Part shown: one piece after another, positions 36,420 through 44,853 of the stretch
Numbering within the stretch: position 1 is the first letter of the stretch
Layout of the letters: each line of letters opens with the position of its first letter
Source: Chloroflexota bacterium
Lineage (GTDB): Bacteria; Chloroflexota; Anaerolineae; Promineifilales; Promineifilaceae
Direction: 5' to 3'
Assembly: GCA_014584575.1 (NCBI GenBank)
Contig: JACTMP010000010.1
Coordinates: 1-64,000, forward strand
DNA length: 64,000 nucleotides
The notes under the pieces: generated by a model
The model's database searches: none
Seen by the model: only the letters and a program-made list of their open reading frames with translations
What the model was told of the DNA's origin: nothing
Made by a program: the position numbers and the translations under genes

Positions 36420-37997
36420 ATGGCTTTTTCGATTAAAAAAATAGCGCAAAAGAAGTTGAGTCGGGGGCGTTGGATTGTGGTGGTGTTCTGTTTGGGGGTG
36501 ATTGGGCTGGCCTGGTTGATGGTGTGGCAGGCGGGGCGGGGGTTGGTGATACGGCCGTTGTCCCAGGACGGTATCCCCATGCGGCTGATTGCCCCAGAGG
36601 GTGCGCCGCCAGCGCCGGGTGTGATCATTGCTCATGGATTTAGCGGTTCGCAGCAGTTGATGTTTGGTTTTGCCTACACGCTGGCCCATGCTGGCTATGC
36701 CACCCTGCTTCTTGATTTTGACGGCCACGCCGCCAATCCGACCCCGTTGGGCGGGGAAATGACACGCGGCGCGGCGACGCTGCAAGCCAACATGGACGCG
36801 GCGTATGCGGCTTTGATCGCTCAGCCGGAAGTGGACGGCCGTCGCCTGGCGCTGCTCGGTCATTCGATGGGCAGTGGCGCTGTGATGACGGCAGGTATCA
36901 ACGACCCCGACCGGTATCAGGCGACGGTTGCCGTATCACCCACAGATGCGCAGGTGACAGAAGCTGAACCGCGCAATTTGCTGCTGCAAGCCGGACAGCT
37001 TGAGCCGCAGTTCGCGGCCAACGCGGAAGATTTGCTGGTGCGGGCCGGTGGGGCAAATACGGACTTTGTGAACGGCCGTGCTCGTTCTTTCCAACTCATC
37101 CCCGGCGTGGAGCATATCACCATCCTCTTTAGCCGTACTGCTCACCAGACGGCCGTTGGCTGGCTGGGCCAAACCTTTGGCCTGCCGACAACGGTGGCTT
37201 ATACTGACCTGCGCATGGTGTGGTATCTGGTGCAACTGGCGGCATGGCTGGTATTGGCGGCAGCTATCACGCCGGCCATCCGCCAGCCACGCATCACGCC
37301 GGATTTTCGCCGTCTACCCTGGCACATTATCGGCTTGTTTTTAGCGCCGCTGGCGGCGACGGCCGTGTTGTGGCTAAGCAATCAAATTACACCCGTTGGC
37401 CAATTGGGCGGCGTCCTCATTGCCGGGGCGCAGGCTTTATGGTTCCTGGTGTTTGGCCTGGTCTGGCTGTTCCTCGGCTGGCGTTGGGGAGGAGATTTAG
37501 AGACTAAGAGATTAAGAGATTCTGGCATAGATCAATCTCCAATCCCCCAATCTCCCAATCTCCAATCTCCTAATCTCTCAACTCTCCTCCACGCGCTCGC
37601 CATCTTCGCCTTTTTATGGCTGGCCTTTGGCCTGATGGCGCAGGTGGTGTGGCTGCCCTGGTTTCTTATTCCGGCGCGGCTGCTACGTTGGCCGCTGCTG
37701 GCGCTGGCCTTTTTGCCCTGGCTGCTGGCGGCGGGTTGGGTGCAGCAAGGGGCGTCTACGGGGCGGCGGATCGGTTGGTGGTTGGGGCAGAGTGGGGTGT
37801 TGATGGTGGGGTTGGGCACGGCCGTGCTGCTCGTTCCGTCTCTCTTTTTCCTGGTGTTGGTGCTGCCGGTGCTGCCGCTGGTGTTGGGCATCATGGCGGT
37901 GGTGGGGGGGGCGGTGGATGATCCCTGGGCGTATGGCCTGGGCAATGCCCTGTTTTTTGCCTGGCTGTTGCTGGCTCTGTTTCCACTGGTTGGGTAG
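36420..37997 (+). CDS. Membrane-bound alpha/beta hydrolase
   Basis: 525 residues. N-terminal transmembrane helix (about 20-38), then an alpha/beta-hydrolase domain (about 55-255): oxyanion-loop HGFSG (about 74-78), nucleophile elbow GHSMGSG (about 145-151, Ser147) and a likely catalytic His in PGVEHITI (about 228-235). About eight transmembrane helices occupy the C-terminal half. Between helices, residues about 360-390 are encoded by an in-frame copy of the GAGATT/AATCTC dispersed repeat (QSPIPQSPNLQSPNLS), a low-complexity loop that probably faces solvent. Substrate unknown; a lipid or peptide ester is possible. Confidence 0.8.
   Translation: MAFSIKKIAQKKLSRGRWIVVVFCLGVIGLAWLMVWQAGRGLVIRPLSQDGIPMRLIAPEGAPPAPGVIIAHGFSGSQQLMFGFAYTLAHAGYATLLLDFDGHAANPTPLGGEMTRGAATLQANMDAAYAALIAQPEVDGRRLALLGHSMGSGAVMTAGINDPDRYQATVAVSPTDAQVTEAEPRNLLLQAGQLEPQFAANAEDLLVRAGGANTDFVNGRARSFQLIPGVEHITILFSRTAHQTAVGWLGQTFGLPTTVAYTDLRMVWYLVQLAAWLVLAAAITPAIRQPRITPDFRRLPWHIIGLFLAPLAATAVLWLSNQITPVGQLGGVLIAGAQALWFLVFGLVWLFLGWRWGGDLETKRLRDSGIDQSPIPQSPNLQSPNLSTLLHALAIFAFLWLAFGLMAQVVWLPWFLIPARLLRWPLLALAFLPWLLAAGWVQQGASTGRRIGWWLGQSGVLMVGLGTAVLLVPSLFFLVLVLPVLPLVLGIMAVVGGAVDDPWAYGLGNALFFAWLLLALFPLVG
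37497..37589 (+). repeat. GAGATT/AATCTC dispersed repeat inserted in frame in the hydrolase gene
   Basis: The left half carries AGACTAAGAGATTAAGAGATT and the right half repeated CCAATCTC units, the same family as the intergenic copies at 24484 and 39867. The length keeps the frame open and encodes a polar, Pro/Ser/Asn-rich linker between membrane helices. Confidence 0.85.
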
Positions 37998-38023
37998 AAT
38001 GATCGGCGAAAAAGGACAACCCG

Positions 38024-39010
38024 ATGCTTTTTGTAGACAACAATGGCGTGACCGACCCGCGTGTGAATCTGGCAATTGAGGAATATGTGCTGCGACATGT
38101 GTCCACAGAGGAGCCGATTTTGCTCTTTTACATCAATGAGCCGTCGGTCATTATTGGTCGGAATCAGAACACGCTGGAAGAGATTGATACCGATTTTGTG
38201 CGCGCCAACAACATTCATGTGGTGCGGCGGCTGTCTGGTGGGGGGGCGGTGTACCATGATTTGGGCAATTTGAATTTTAGTTTTATGAGCAACGGCCGTG
38301 ACCATCTACACAATTTTTCTCGTTTCACCGAACCGGTGGCCCGCGCCCTGCGGGCGTTGGGTGTAGATGCCGAGCTGCGTGGTAAAAGCGATATCTACGC
38401 TGCCGGTAAGAAAATTTCCGGCAATGCCCAATATGCCACGTCAAACCGCATGTTCAGCCATGGTACGCTGCTGTTTGACAGCCACCTGGAGACGCTGCTC
38501 AAGGCGCTCAATCCCCGGCAGCTAGAGATTACTTCCAACGCAGTCCAATCCATTCGCGCTTTTGTGGTCAACATTCGGGAACTGCTGCCGGTGGATATGG
38601 ACATTCACCAGTTGAAAGAGGCGTTATTGCAGGAGATTTTTGGCGGCATAAGTGTATCCACCTACGAATTAACGCCTGCCGACTGGGAAAAGATTAACGA
38701 GATTTCCGCCAGTCGCTACCAGACGTGGGAGTGGAATGTCGGCCGTTCGCCCCGCTTTAATGTGCGTAAACAAGATCGCTTTGAGGGGGTGGGCAAAATT
38801 GATATGCGCATTGAGGTACACAAGGGGCTGATTGAGCAACTGACGATTTTTGGCGATTTTGCCGGTTTGCAGCCGGTGGCGGAACTGGAACAGCGGCTGG
38901 TTGGCACGCGCTATGATCCCGATGCGTTGGCGGCAGTGCTGGAACCGGTAGATATTTCCGGCTACTTTGGCAGCCTGGAAAAGGATGCTTTTCTGCGACT
39001 GATGTATTGA
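38024..39010 (+). CDS. lplA: Lipoate-protein ligase A
   Basis: 328 residues. Lipoate-binding motif RRLSGGGAVYHDLGNLNFSF (about 66-85) and the catalytic Lys region GKSDIYAAGKKISGNAQY (about 117-134, with the family Lys in GKKISG) are intact. The usual C-terminal accessory domain (about 245-328) is present, so it should both adenylate lipoate and transfer it to lipoyl domains of 2-oxoacid dehydrogenases or GcvH. Lies head-to-tail before thyA, separated by a hairpin. Confidence 0.93.
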   Translation: MLFVDNNGVTDPRVNLAIEEYVLRHVSTEEPILLFYINEPSVIIGRNQNTLEEIDTDFVRANNIHVVRRLSGGGAVYHDLGNLNFSFMSNGRDHLHNFSRFTEPVARALRALGVDAELRGKSDIYAAGKKISGNAQYATSNRMFSHGTLLFDSHLETLLKALNPRQLEITSNAVQSIRAFVVNIRELLPVDMDIHQLKEALLQEIFGGISVSTYELTPADWEKINEISASRYQTWEWNVGRSPRFNVRKQDRFEGVGKIDMRIEVHKGLIEQLTIFGDFAGLQPVAELEQRLVGTRYDPDALAAVLEPVDISGYFGSLEKDAFLRLMY

Positions 39011-39020
39011 GTGACTAAAT

Positions 39021-39052
39021 GACATCCGATTTTTTTAGAAAAATCGGATGTC
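39021..39052. terminator. 14-bp inverted repeat after lplA, possible terminator
   Basis: GACATCCGATTTTT (39021-39034) and its complement (39039-39052) with a four-base loop. It follows the lplA stop by 10 bases but has no clear T tract after the stem. The core AATCCGATT recurs in the pre-dnaA region at 40682-40704. Confidence 0.5.
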
Positions 39053-39069
39053 TGATGACCAAGTGACCT

Positions 39070-39864
39070 ATGAAACAATATCTTGATTTAATGCAGCATG
39101 TATTGGCTAACGGCGTTGAGCGCAACGACCGCACCGGCGTGGGTACTATTGGCGTGTTTGGCTACCAGATGCGGTTTAACCTTGCCGAAGGTTTCCCAGC
39201 GGTGACGACCAAAAAGCTCCATTTTCGCTCTATCATCCATGAACTGCTCTGGTTCTTGCAGGGTGACACCAATATCCGCTATCTGCGCGATAACGGCGTG
39301 ACCATTTGGGACGAGTGGGCGGACGAGAATGGCGACCTGGGGCCGGTATATGGTTATCAGTGGCGGTCGTGGCCGGGGCGCGATGGGCAAACCATTGACC
39401 AGATTGCCAACCTCTTGCACCAACTGCGGCACAACCCTCATTCTCGCCGCCACATCGTTTCCGCCTGGAATGTGGCCGATGTGGAAGAGATGGCGCTGCC
39501 ACCCTGCCACTGCCTATTCCAATTTTTTGTAGCCGATGGCAAACTCTCCTGTCAGCTATACCAGCGCAGCGCAGACATCTTCCTGGGCGTGCCCTTCAAT
39601 ATCGCTTCCTACGCCCTGCTGACGCTGATGGTGGCGCAGGTGACGGGGTATGAGCCGGGCGATTTTGTGCATACCTTTGGCGACGCCCACCTTTACCTCA
39701 ACCACCTGGAACAGGCCCGGCTGCAACTCTCCCGTGAACCGTATCCATTGCCACACATGCAACTAAACACGGCCGTGACCAACCTGTTCGACTTCCGCTA
39801 TGAAGATTTTGAACTGGTTAACTACCAGTGTCACCCGGTGATAAAAGCGCCGATTGCTGTATAG
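39070..39864 (+). CDS. thyA: Thymidylate synthase
   Basis: 264 residues, the same length as E. coli ThyA. Catalytic Cys146 lies in [10 protein letters not shown]. The folate/dUMP loops [20 protein letters not shown] and [15 protein letters not shown], and the Arg21 region (NDRTGVGT), are all conserved. Makes dTMP from dUMP with methylene-tetrahydrofolate, producing dihydrofolate, which the next gene product (DHFR) recycles; the two form a natural pair. Confidence 0.97.
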   Translation: MKQYLDLMQHVLANGVERNDRTGVGTIGVFGYQMRFNLAEGFPAVTTKKLHFRSIIHELLWFLQGDTNIRYLRDNGVTIWDEWADENGDLGPVYGYQWRSWPGRDGQTIDQIANLLHQLRHNPHSRRHIVSAWNVADVEEMALPPCHCLFQFFVADGKLSCQLYQRSADIFLGVPFNIASYALLTLMVAQVTGYEPGDFVHTFGDAHLYLNHLEQARLQLSREPYPLPHMQLNTAVTNLFDFRYEDFELVNYQCHPVIKAPIAV

Positions 39865-39866
39865 AA

Positions 39867-39938
39867 GAGATTAGGAGATCAGGAGATCAGGAGATTCAAT
39901 CTCCCAATCTCCCAATCTCCCAATCTCCCAATCTCCTC
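39867..39938. repeat. GAGATT/AATCTC dispersed repeat between thyA and folA
   Basis: Left GAGATTAGGAGATCAGGAG-type units and four tandem CCAATCTC units on the right. The repeat runs up to the folA ATG (39940), so folA has no purine-rich ribosome site; the bases before the ATG are CTCCTCC. Confidence 0.8.
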
Positions 39939-39939
39939 C

Positions 39940-40434
39940 ATGATCATCTCCCTTATCGTTGCTATGGATAACAACCGTCTCATCGGCGCAAACAACGGCC
40001 TGCCCTGGCGGCTGCCGGACGACATGCGCTGGTTTGTGGAACAAACAATGGGCAAACCGGTGATTCTGGGGCGCAAAACGTATGATTCCATTCCGGCAAA
40101 GTTTAAGCCGCTGCACGGCCGTCACAACATCATCATCACGCGCAACACCCAATACCAGGCCGCAGGTTGCACCGTTGTCCAATCCCTGCCGGCAGCATTG
40201 GCTGCTGCCGGTGATGCCCCCGAAGTGATGGTCGGCGGCGGGGCGCAGATTTACGCCGCGGCGCTGCCCCTGGCCCACCGCCTTTACCTGACGCTGGTAG
40301 AGGGCGCCTTTACCGGTGATGCCTATTTCCCTCCGTTTGACCCGGCGGCGTGGCGCGTAATTTTCCGGCAAGAGCATGAAGTGGATGACCGCCACGCCTA
40401 TCGTTTTACGTGGTTGATATGGGCACGGCCGTAA
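39940..40434 (+). CDS. folA: Dihydrofolate reductase
   Basis: 164 residues. The N-terminus ISLIVAMDNNRLIG, the catalytic Asp27 in WRLPDDMRWF, the GRKTYDSIP cofactor loop (about 44-52) and the GGGAQIYAAALP motif (about 99-110) match bacterial DHFR. Reduces dihydrofolate formed by ThyA. The start is preceded by a repeat rather than a Shine-Dalgarno, so translation may depend on thyA readthrough or an unusual mechanism. The last codons carry an ACGGCCGT copy. Confidence 0.96.
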   Translation: MIISLIVAMDNNRLIGANNGLPWRLPDDMRWFVEQTMGKPVILGRKTYDSIPAKFKPLHGRHNIIITRNTQYQAAGCTVVQSLPAALAAAGDAPEVMVGGGAQIYAAALPLAHRLYLTLVEGAFTGDAYFPPFDPAAWRVIFRQEHEVDDRHAYRFTWLIWARP

Positions 40435-41054
40435 CCATCGGTTTCTTTTTCACATAGACAATTGTAGACAATCGCTCCCTGCTGGTAGATGGCAATGCCA
40501 CAAAATCCTAATACATAGCAGTGCATTTTGGCAGAGGCAAAATAGCGCCTGATATTGCAAAGATGAGGTAAGAGGGGGGGAAGATACGGCCGTGATCCCC
40601 GCCACATGTACCAAAAATGTGGGAAATGCGCGGGGGGATGCCCCACATATGGGTGGTACAATCGTTTGTCAAGTGATGTGTCTTAAAAAATCCGATTTTT
40701 TAAGTTTCGTGTTACCTAAAAATGTTCCAGCTTTTAAGGCAAAATTGCCCATTTTTCATTGCGCTGCCTGCCTCATTTTGTTAGAATGGGCGTGCCGTTG
40801 TAAAAGTATCTGCATACCACATGAAGCCGATTGTTACCCAATGTGACTGGTCGCTACGTGACATTGGTGGTTGGGTGGTAGGAGCCGCAGAATCGGCGAA
40901 GAGGAAGCGCTGTAGGGTTGAGAAGAATCCTCATTTTTCACATTTTGTGAGCAACGGCCGTAAAACCACTATCTACAATTGATGTTTGTACTGCAAGGTC
41001 ATATGTTGCTGCCTGCCTGTTGTGCGCGGATGGTAGGCCACCCATACTGGATCA
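40435..41054. other. 620-bp gap upstream of dnaA, candidate replication origin
   Basis: No gene is seen. Two matches to the general DnaA-box pattern TTWTNCACA occur, TTTTTCACA at 40446-40454 and 40934-40942; no perfect TTATCCACA is present. An imperfect inverted repeat (GTACCAAAAATGTGGG at about 40609-40624, with CCCCACATATGGGTGGTAC at about 40645-40663) and an AT-rich palindrome (40682-40704) could form unwinding or regulatory structures. Two ACGGCCGT copies lie within. Position next to dnaA favours oriC, but box density is low and proof is missing. Confidence 0.4.
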
Positions 41055-42431
41055 ATGACAATGACGCCTGAAACCGCCTGGAAAGCTACCCTCGGAGAAT
41101 TGGAGCTACAGATGACCAGAGCTACCTTCAATACATGGTTGAAGGATGCCTGCCTGTTAACGTGTGATGACAATGTTTTTGTCATTGGTGTGCGCAATGA
41201 TTATGCTAAAGATTGGCTGGAAAATCGGCTGCGGGATACGATTTTGCGCACCCTGTCTGCCATTGTTGGCCGCGCCCTAGAAATCCGATTTGTGGTCTGG
41301 GCGGATGATCTGATTAAGCAGCCGCACTCAATAGCGGCCAACGGCGTGAATGGGTCGTCGCCCAAGTCGCTGCGCGTGAACGGCAAAACCACAGCCACAA
41401 CGGTGGCAAACTTAAACGGCCGTTTCACCTTCGCCTCCTTTGTGGTTGGCCCCAGCAACCGGCTGGCCCACGCCGCCGCCCTCTCTGTGGCCGAGAACCC
41501 CGGCGAGACCTACAACCCCCTGTTCATTTACGGCGGCGTCGGCCTGGGCAAGACGCATCTGCTGCACGCCATCGGCCACAAATGTATGCAAGATGGCTAC
41601 ACCGTCTGCTACATCCCCTCCGAAACCTTCACCAATGACCTGGTGCAATCCATCCGCAACAAAAGGATGGCCGAATTCCGCGAACGGTACCGCACGCCAG
41701 ATGTGTTGATGATTGATGACATACAATTCATCGCTGGCAAAGAAAGCACCCAGGAAGAGTTATTTCACACCTTCAACGAACTGCACAGCCAGGGCAAACA
41801 GGTGGTCATTTCCAGCGACCGGCCGCCCAAGGCGATGATGACGCTGGAAGAACGGCTGCAATCCCGTTTTGAATGGGGGCTGATGGCCGACATTCAGATG
41901 CCCGACATTGAGATGCGCAAAGCGATTTTGCAGACCAAAGCGGAGGAGTGCGGCGTCTATGTGCCAGATGCGGTCATGGATTTTATTGCCCAACACGTGC
42001 GTAACAACATCCGTGAGTTGGAAGGGGCATTTAACAAGGTGATGGCGTATGCGCAGCTTTCTGGCAGCACGGTGGATATGGAACTGGTGAATATGGCCAT
42101 GGCCGACCTGATCCGCCGGCCCGATAAGTTGACGCTTGATCTGGTGCTCACGGCCGTGTGCCGCTATTTTGGCGTGACGGCCGAAGAAATGGCCGGCGCC
42201 AGCCGCAAACGCACCGTCGCCTACCCCCGCCAGATGGCAATGTATCTGGCGCGCACGGAAACCGACGCCTCCTTACCCTTCATCGGCGAAAAATTAGGCA
42301 ATCGGGATCACACCACTATTTTGTACGGCTACGAAAAAATCGCGGCCATGATCGAAGTAGACCCCACCGTGCGCCGCGACTGCCTGGACATTAAAGCAGC
42401 CATGTATGAGGCTGTGCCCGTTCGCAATTGA
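41055..42431 (+). CDS. dnaA: Chromosomal replication initiator protein DnaA
   Basis: 458 residues with all four domains: N-terminal DnaB-interaction domain (1-85), variable linker (about 90-122), AAA+ domain with Walker A GGVGLGKTH (160-168), Walker B VLMIDDIQFI (about 217) and sensor I SSDRPPK, and C-terminal DNA-binding domain with the signature REL.. and GNRDHTTILYGYEKI (about 420-435). Binds DnaA boxes and opens the origin. dnaN and gyrB do not follow; the next gene is convergent, so dnaA is transcribed alone here. Confidence 0.98.
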   Translation: MTMTPETAWKATLGELELQMTRATFNTWLKDACLLTCDDNVFVIGVRNDYAKDWLENRLRDTILRTLSAIVGRALEIRFVVWADDLIKQPHSIAANGVNGSSPKSLRVNGKTTATTVANLNGRFTFASFVVGPSNRLAHAAALSVAENPGETYNPLFIYGGVGLGKTHLLHAIGHKCMQDGYTVCYIPSETFTNDLVQSIRNKRMAEFRERYRTPDVLMIDDIQFIAGKESTQEELFHTFNELHSQGKQVVISSDRPPKAMMTLEERLQSRFEWGLMADIQMPDIEMRKAILQTKAEECGVYVPDAVMDFIAQHVRNNIRELEGAFNKVMAYAQLSGSTVDMELVNMAMADLIRRPDKLTLDLVLTAVCRYFGVTAEEMAGASRKRTVAYPRQMAMYLARTETDASLPFIGEKLGNRDHTTILYGYEKIAAMIEVDPTVRRDCLDIKAAMYEAVPVRN

Positions 42432-42480
42432 TGATGGCCTTCACGCCATCATCAATGATCAAATTGCATCCCCTCGGCAG

Positions 42481-42549
42481 CGAGGATTGAGAGATTCCGG
42501 GAAGAGGAAGGTTGAGCAGTAACAATCTCTCAATCCTCGTTTGTTTTTT
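42481..42549 (+). terminator. Intrinsic terminator after dnaA (repeat-derived hairpin)
   Basis: A perfect 16-bp stem (CGAGGATTGAGAGATT at 42481-42496, complement 42524-42539) followed by TTTGTTTTTT. It belongs to the GAGATT/AATCTC family. A second 9-bp stem (42430-42438/42445-42453) overlaps the dnaA stop. It separates dnaA from the convergent acyl-CoA dehydrogenase gene. Confidence 0.75.
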
Positions 42550-43791
42550 CTACTTCAGCTCCCGCCGCGAATACCCCAACAGCGCCCGCGCCACAATGAG
42601 CAGGTTGATCTGGCGTGTGCCTTCGTACAAGTCATTGATTTTGGCGTCGCGCATCAGCTTTTCTGCCAGGGCGTCGCGGGTGTAGCCATAGGGGCCAAGC
42701 AGTTCCACCGCTTTTTGGGTAACAAAAACGACGGCCGTACCCGCTTTCACCTTGCACATGCTGGCATCCAGACGGTTGCTACGGCCGTACATAATCGCCG
42801 CCGTCGCCTTCAACGTCAGCAGCCAGGCCGCCTTGTATTGCGCTTCCATTTCCAGCAGGTCACGTTCCACGGCCGTCCACAAATGGCGCGGTTTGTTATA
42901 GTTCAGTTCTATACCTGCCTCGGCCAATGTTTCCTTTGTGAGTTCCAGCGCGGCGCGGGCAATGCCTACGGCGCTGGCAGCCACCGCCGGGCGGCTGGCG
43001 TCGAACGTCTTCATCGCCCCGGCAAAGCCTTTCGTCGTTTTTTCCGTTTGCACCTCCAGATCGCCCAATACGTGGTCAAAGGGGATGCGGGCATTGTCGA
43101 AATTGAGGATCACCGTATCGCTGGCGCGGATGCCCAGCTTGTCCAGGCCCGGCGAGATGGAAATACCCGGCGTATGCGCCTCCACCACAAACGATTTGAT
43201 CCCTTGCCGCCCGGCGTTGGGGTCTACCGTCGCCCACACAATACAGATGCCATCCGATTCCACCAGCGATAGTGCGCCGCTGGTGATGAAGATTTTCTGG
43301 CCGTTGAGTATCCACTCGTTGGTTTGCGGGTCGAGTACGGCCGTTGTCCGCATGGCGCTGTTGTCGGAACCGGCGTCTGGTTCGGTGATGGCCATGGCCC
43401 CCCAGACGGGCGTTTCACTGTGGGCAAAACGTTCCAGGAAGCGGATTTTTTGGGCGGGTGTGCCGGCGGCGGCAACGGCCGTGCCGCCCAATCTTCCCCC
43501 CGGCCGCGCCAGAAATTGCCCGGCGTCCGCCCAACTCAACAGTTCCGCCAACAAAATGGAGAACAGCACATCCAGGTCTGGTGCATTGCTGCCTGTCTCC
43601 TGCGCCGCCGCTTGTTGCCACTGCTGGTGGCGCGCCCGTTCCAGCGGCCAGATGGCGTGGATGAAGGGGTACGGCCGTGTGTGTTCCTGCTCATCATACT
43701 GGCGCGCCTGCGGCCGCATCATGGTGTGGGCAATATGGGCATATGGTTCCAATTGGGCCAAAACTTCAGGGGGAATTTCAAAGCAGATCAT
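42550..43791 (-). CDS. Acyl-CoA dehydrogenase
   Basis: 413 residues from ATG 43791; the frame runs on upstream into the preceding gene, but MICFEIPPEVLAQL is the first family-like sequence and the start sits 1 bp after the upstream stop. FAD/substrate motifs: AITEPDAGSDNSA (about 157-169), WILNGQKIFITSG (about 185-197), and the C-terminal NDLYEGTRQINLLIVARALLG (about 385-405). Catalyses alpha,beta-dehydrogenation of an acyl-CoA with electrons passed to ETF. Chain-length preference cannot be told. Last gene of a three-gene run with carbonic anhydrase and a hypothetical. Confidence 0.9.
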   Translation of the reverse strand: MICFEIPPEVLAQLEPYAHIAHTMMRPQARQYDEQEHTRPYPFIHAIWPLERARHQQWQQAAAQETGSNAPDLDVLFSILLAELLSWADAGQFLARPGGRLGGTAVAAAGTPAQKIRFLERFAHSETPVWGAMAITEPDAGSDNSAMRTTAVLDPQTNEWILNGQKIFITSGALSLVESDGICIVWATVDPNAGRQGIKSFVVEAHTPGISISPGLDKLGIRASDTVILNFDNARIPFDHVLGDLEVQTEKTTKGFAGAMKTFDASRPAVAASAVGIARAALELTKETLAEAGIELNYNKPRHLWTAVERDLLEMEAQYKAAWLLTLKATAAIMYGRSNRLDASMCKVKAGTAVVFVTQKAVELLGPYGYTRDALAEKLMRDAKINDLYEGTRQINLLIVARALLGYSRRELK

Positions 43792-43792
43792 G

Positions 43793-44299
43793 TCAATAAA
43801 ATCCGGCGCGGTAGGCTTCCTTTCGCGCCACGTAATTCTGCACCGCACGTGGCCCCAACTCTTGTTGGCTGGCAGACAGTGGCCCGAAGATGCGGGCCGG
43901 TACACCCAGCACCAGTTTGCCGGGTGGCACTTGCATCCCCGGTGAAACAACCGCGCCGGCAGCCACCATAGACCCGGCGCCAATATGCGCCCCATCTAAC
44001 ACGATGGCCCCCATGCCAATCAGCGCCCCATCTTCCACTGTGCAGCCATGTACGATGGCCCGGTGGCCGATGGTGACGTTACGGCCGATTACACAAGGGA
44101 ACCCGGCAGAGACATGCAGCACCGCCCCGTCTTGCACATTGCTGTTTTCGCCAACGGTAATTGGCGCGTCATCGCCGCGCAGCACCGCGCCAAACCAGAC
44201 GCTTACATTTTCAGCCAGGGTGACATGACCGCGCACGACGGCCGTGTCCGCAATCCAGGCGCTGGCGGCAATAGTTGGCGTTATCTTATCGGGCGTCAT
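43793..44299 (-). CDS. Gamma-class carbonic anhydrase-like protein (left-handed beta helix)
   Basis: 168 residues of hexapeptide repeats. The three zinc-ligand histidines are in place: LHV (about 62), GHRA (about 79) and VHGC (about 84), in the spacing of YrdA/CaiE-type gamma-carbonic anhydrases. Active as a trimer in the cytosol; either CO2 hydration or a CoA-related acyl transfer role has been proposed for relatives. Overlaps the upstream gene by 4 bases (ATGA) and precedes the acyl-CoA dehydrogenase by 1 base. Confidence 0.88.
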   Translation of the reverse strand: MTPDKITPTIAASAWIADTAVVRGHVTLAENVSVWFGAVLRGDDAPITVGENSNVQDGAVLHVSAGFPCVIGRNVTIGHRAIVHGCTVEDGALIGMGAIVLDGAHIGAGSMVAAGAVVSPGMQVPPGKLVLGVPARIFGPLSASQQELGPRAVQNYVARKEAYRAGFY

Positions 44300-44799
44300 A
44301 TCAGGGTGATAAAACCAAATTGGGTTTCGTTGCCGGTGATGGCTTGAATGTACCGTTTGGCGAAAAACTCTTTCAACTGCGTGTAAACCGCTTCGTAAAA
44401 TGGCTCCAACTGCCCACGTTTGCTTTCGGGAATCTTTAGCTCGCGCCCTTGCGGCCCCATTTTGACGATGAAGTAATCGTCCACTTTTTTGATGAAAAAA
44501 CTGAGCACCAGAGGCAGCGGGTAAGCGCCGTTGGGTTCTTGCAAACGCAGTTCCACACCAAAGTGCCAGAACGATTGGCTGTCCATCTGCATCGCCCCTG
44601 CCAGGGCATAGAATTTATTATTTGGGTCAAACTCTTCGCCGACAGCCAGATAAGTGACTTCCTGGTCGCGCGGCCACTCAATATATTCCAGTAAACCGCT
44701 GACCAATTCACGGGAGAAAGCCGAACATTCCTCTTCATATTTTTGGAAGGTCTGGCGTGACTGGCGATAGATTTGGGTCAATTCTTTATATCGTGACAT
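44296..44799 (-). CDS. Hypothetical protein
   Basis: 167 residues, no family recognised. N-terminal helical, charged segment (RYKELTQIYRQSRQTFQKYEEE), then a mixed alpha/beta region (VTYLAVGEEFDPNN, PLPLVLSFFIKKVDDYFIVKMG). No membrane helix or signal. Translationally coupled to the carbonic anhydrase gene through an ATGA overlap. Confidence 0.7.
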   Translation of the reverse strand: MSRYKELTQIYRQSRQTFQKYEEECSAFSRELVSGLLEYIEWPRDQEVTYLAVGEEFDPNNKFYALAGAMQMDSQSFWHFGVELRLQEPNGAYPLPLVLSFFIKKVDDYFIVKMGPQGRELKIPESKRGQLEPFYEAVYTQLKEFFAKRYIQAITGNETQFGFITLI

Positions 44800-44853
44800 G
44801 TGGGTATCGCTCCTGACTAACTGGCTGGCGGCGTCATAAGAAGATGGTTGCGC

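Noticed and set aside
39867..39938. Tandem CCAATCTC units as a CRISPR array
   Set aside because: Units are 8 bp with no spacers and no cas genes nearby; part of the dispersed hairpin family.
42550..43995. Longer 481-codon version of the acyl-CoA dehydrogenase
   Set aside because: The extra 68 codons overlap the carbonic anhydrase gene in another frame and are unlike the family; start set to 43791.
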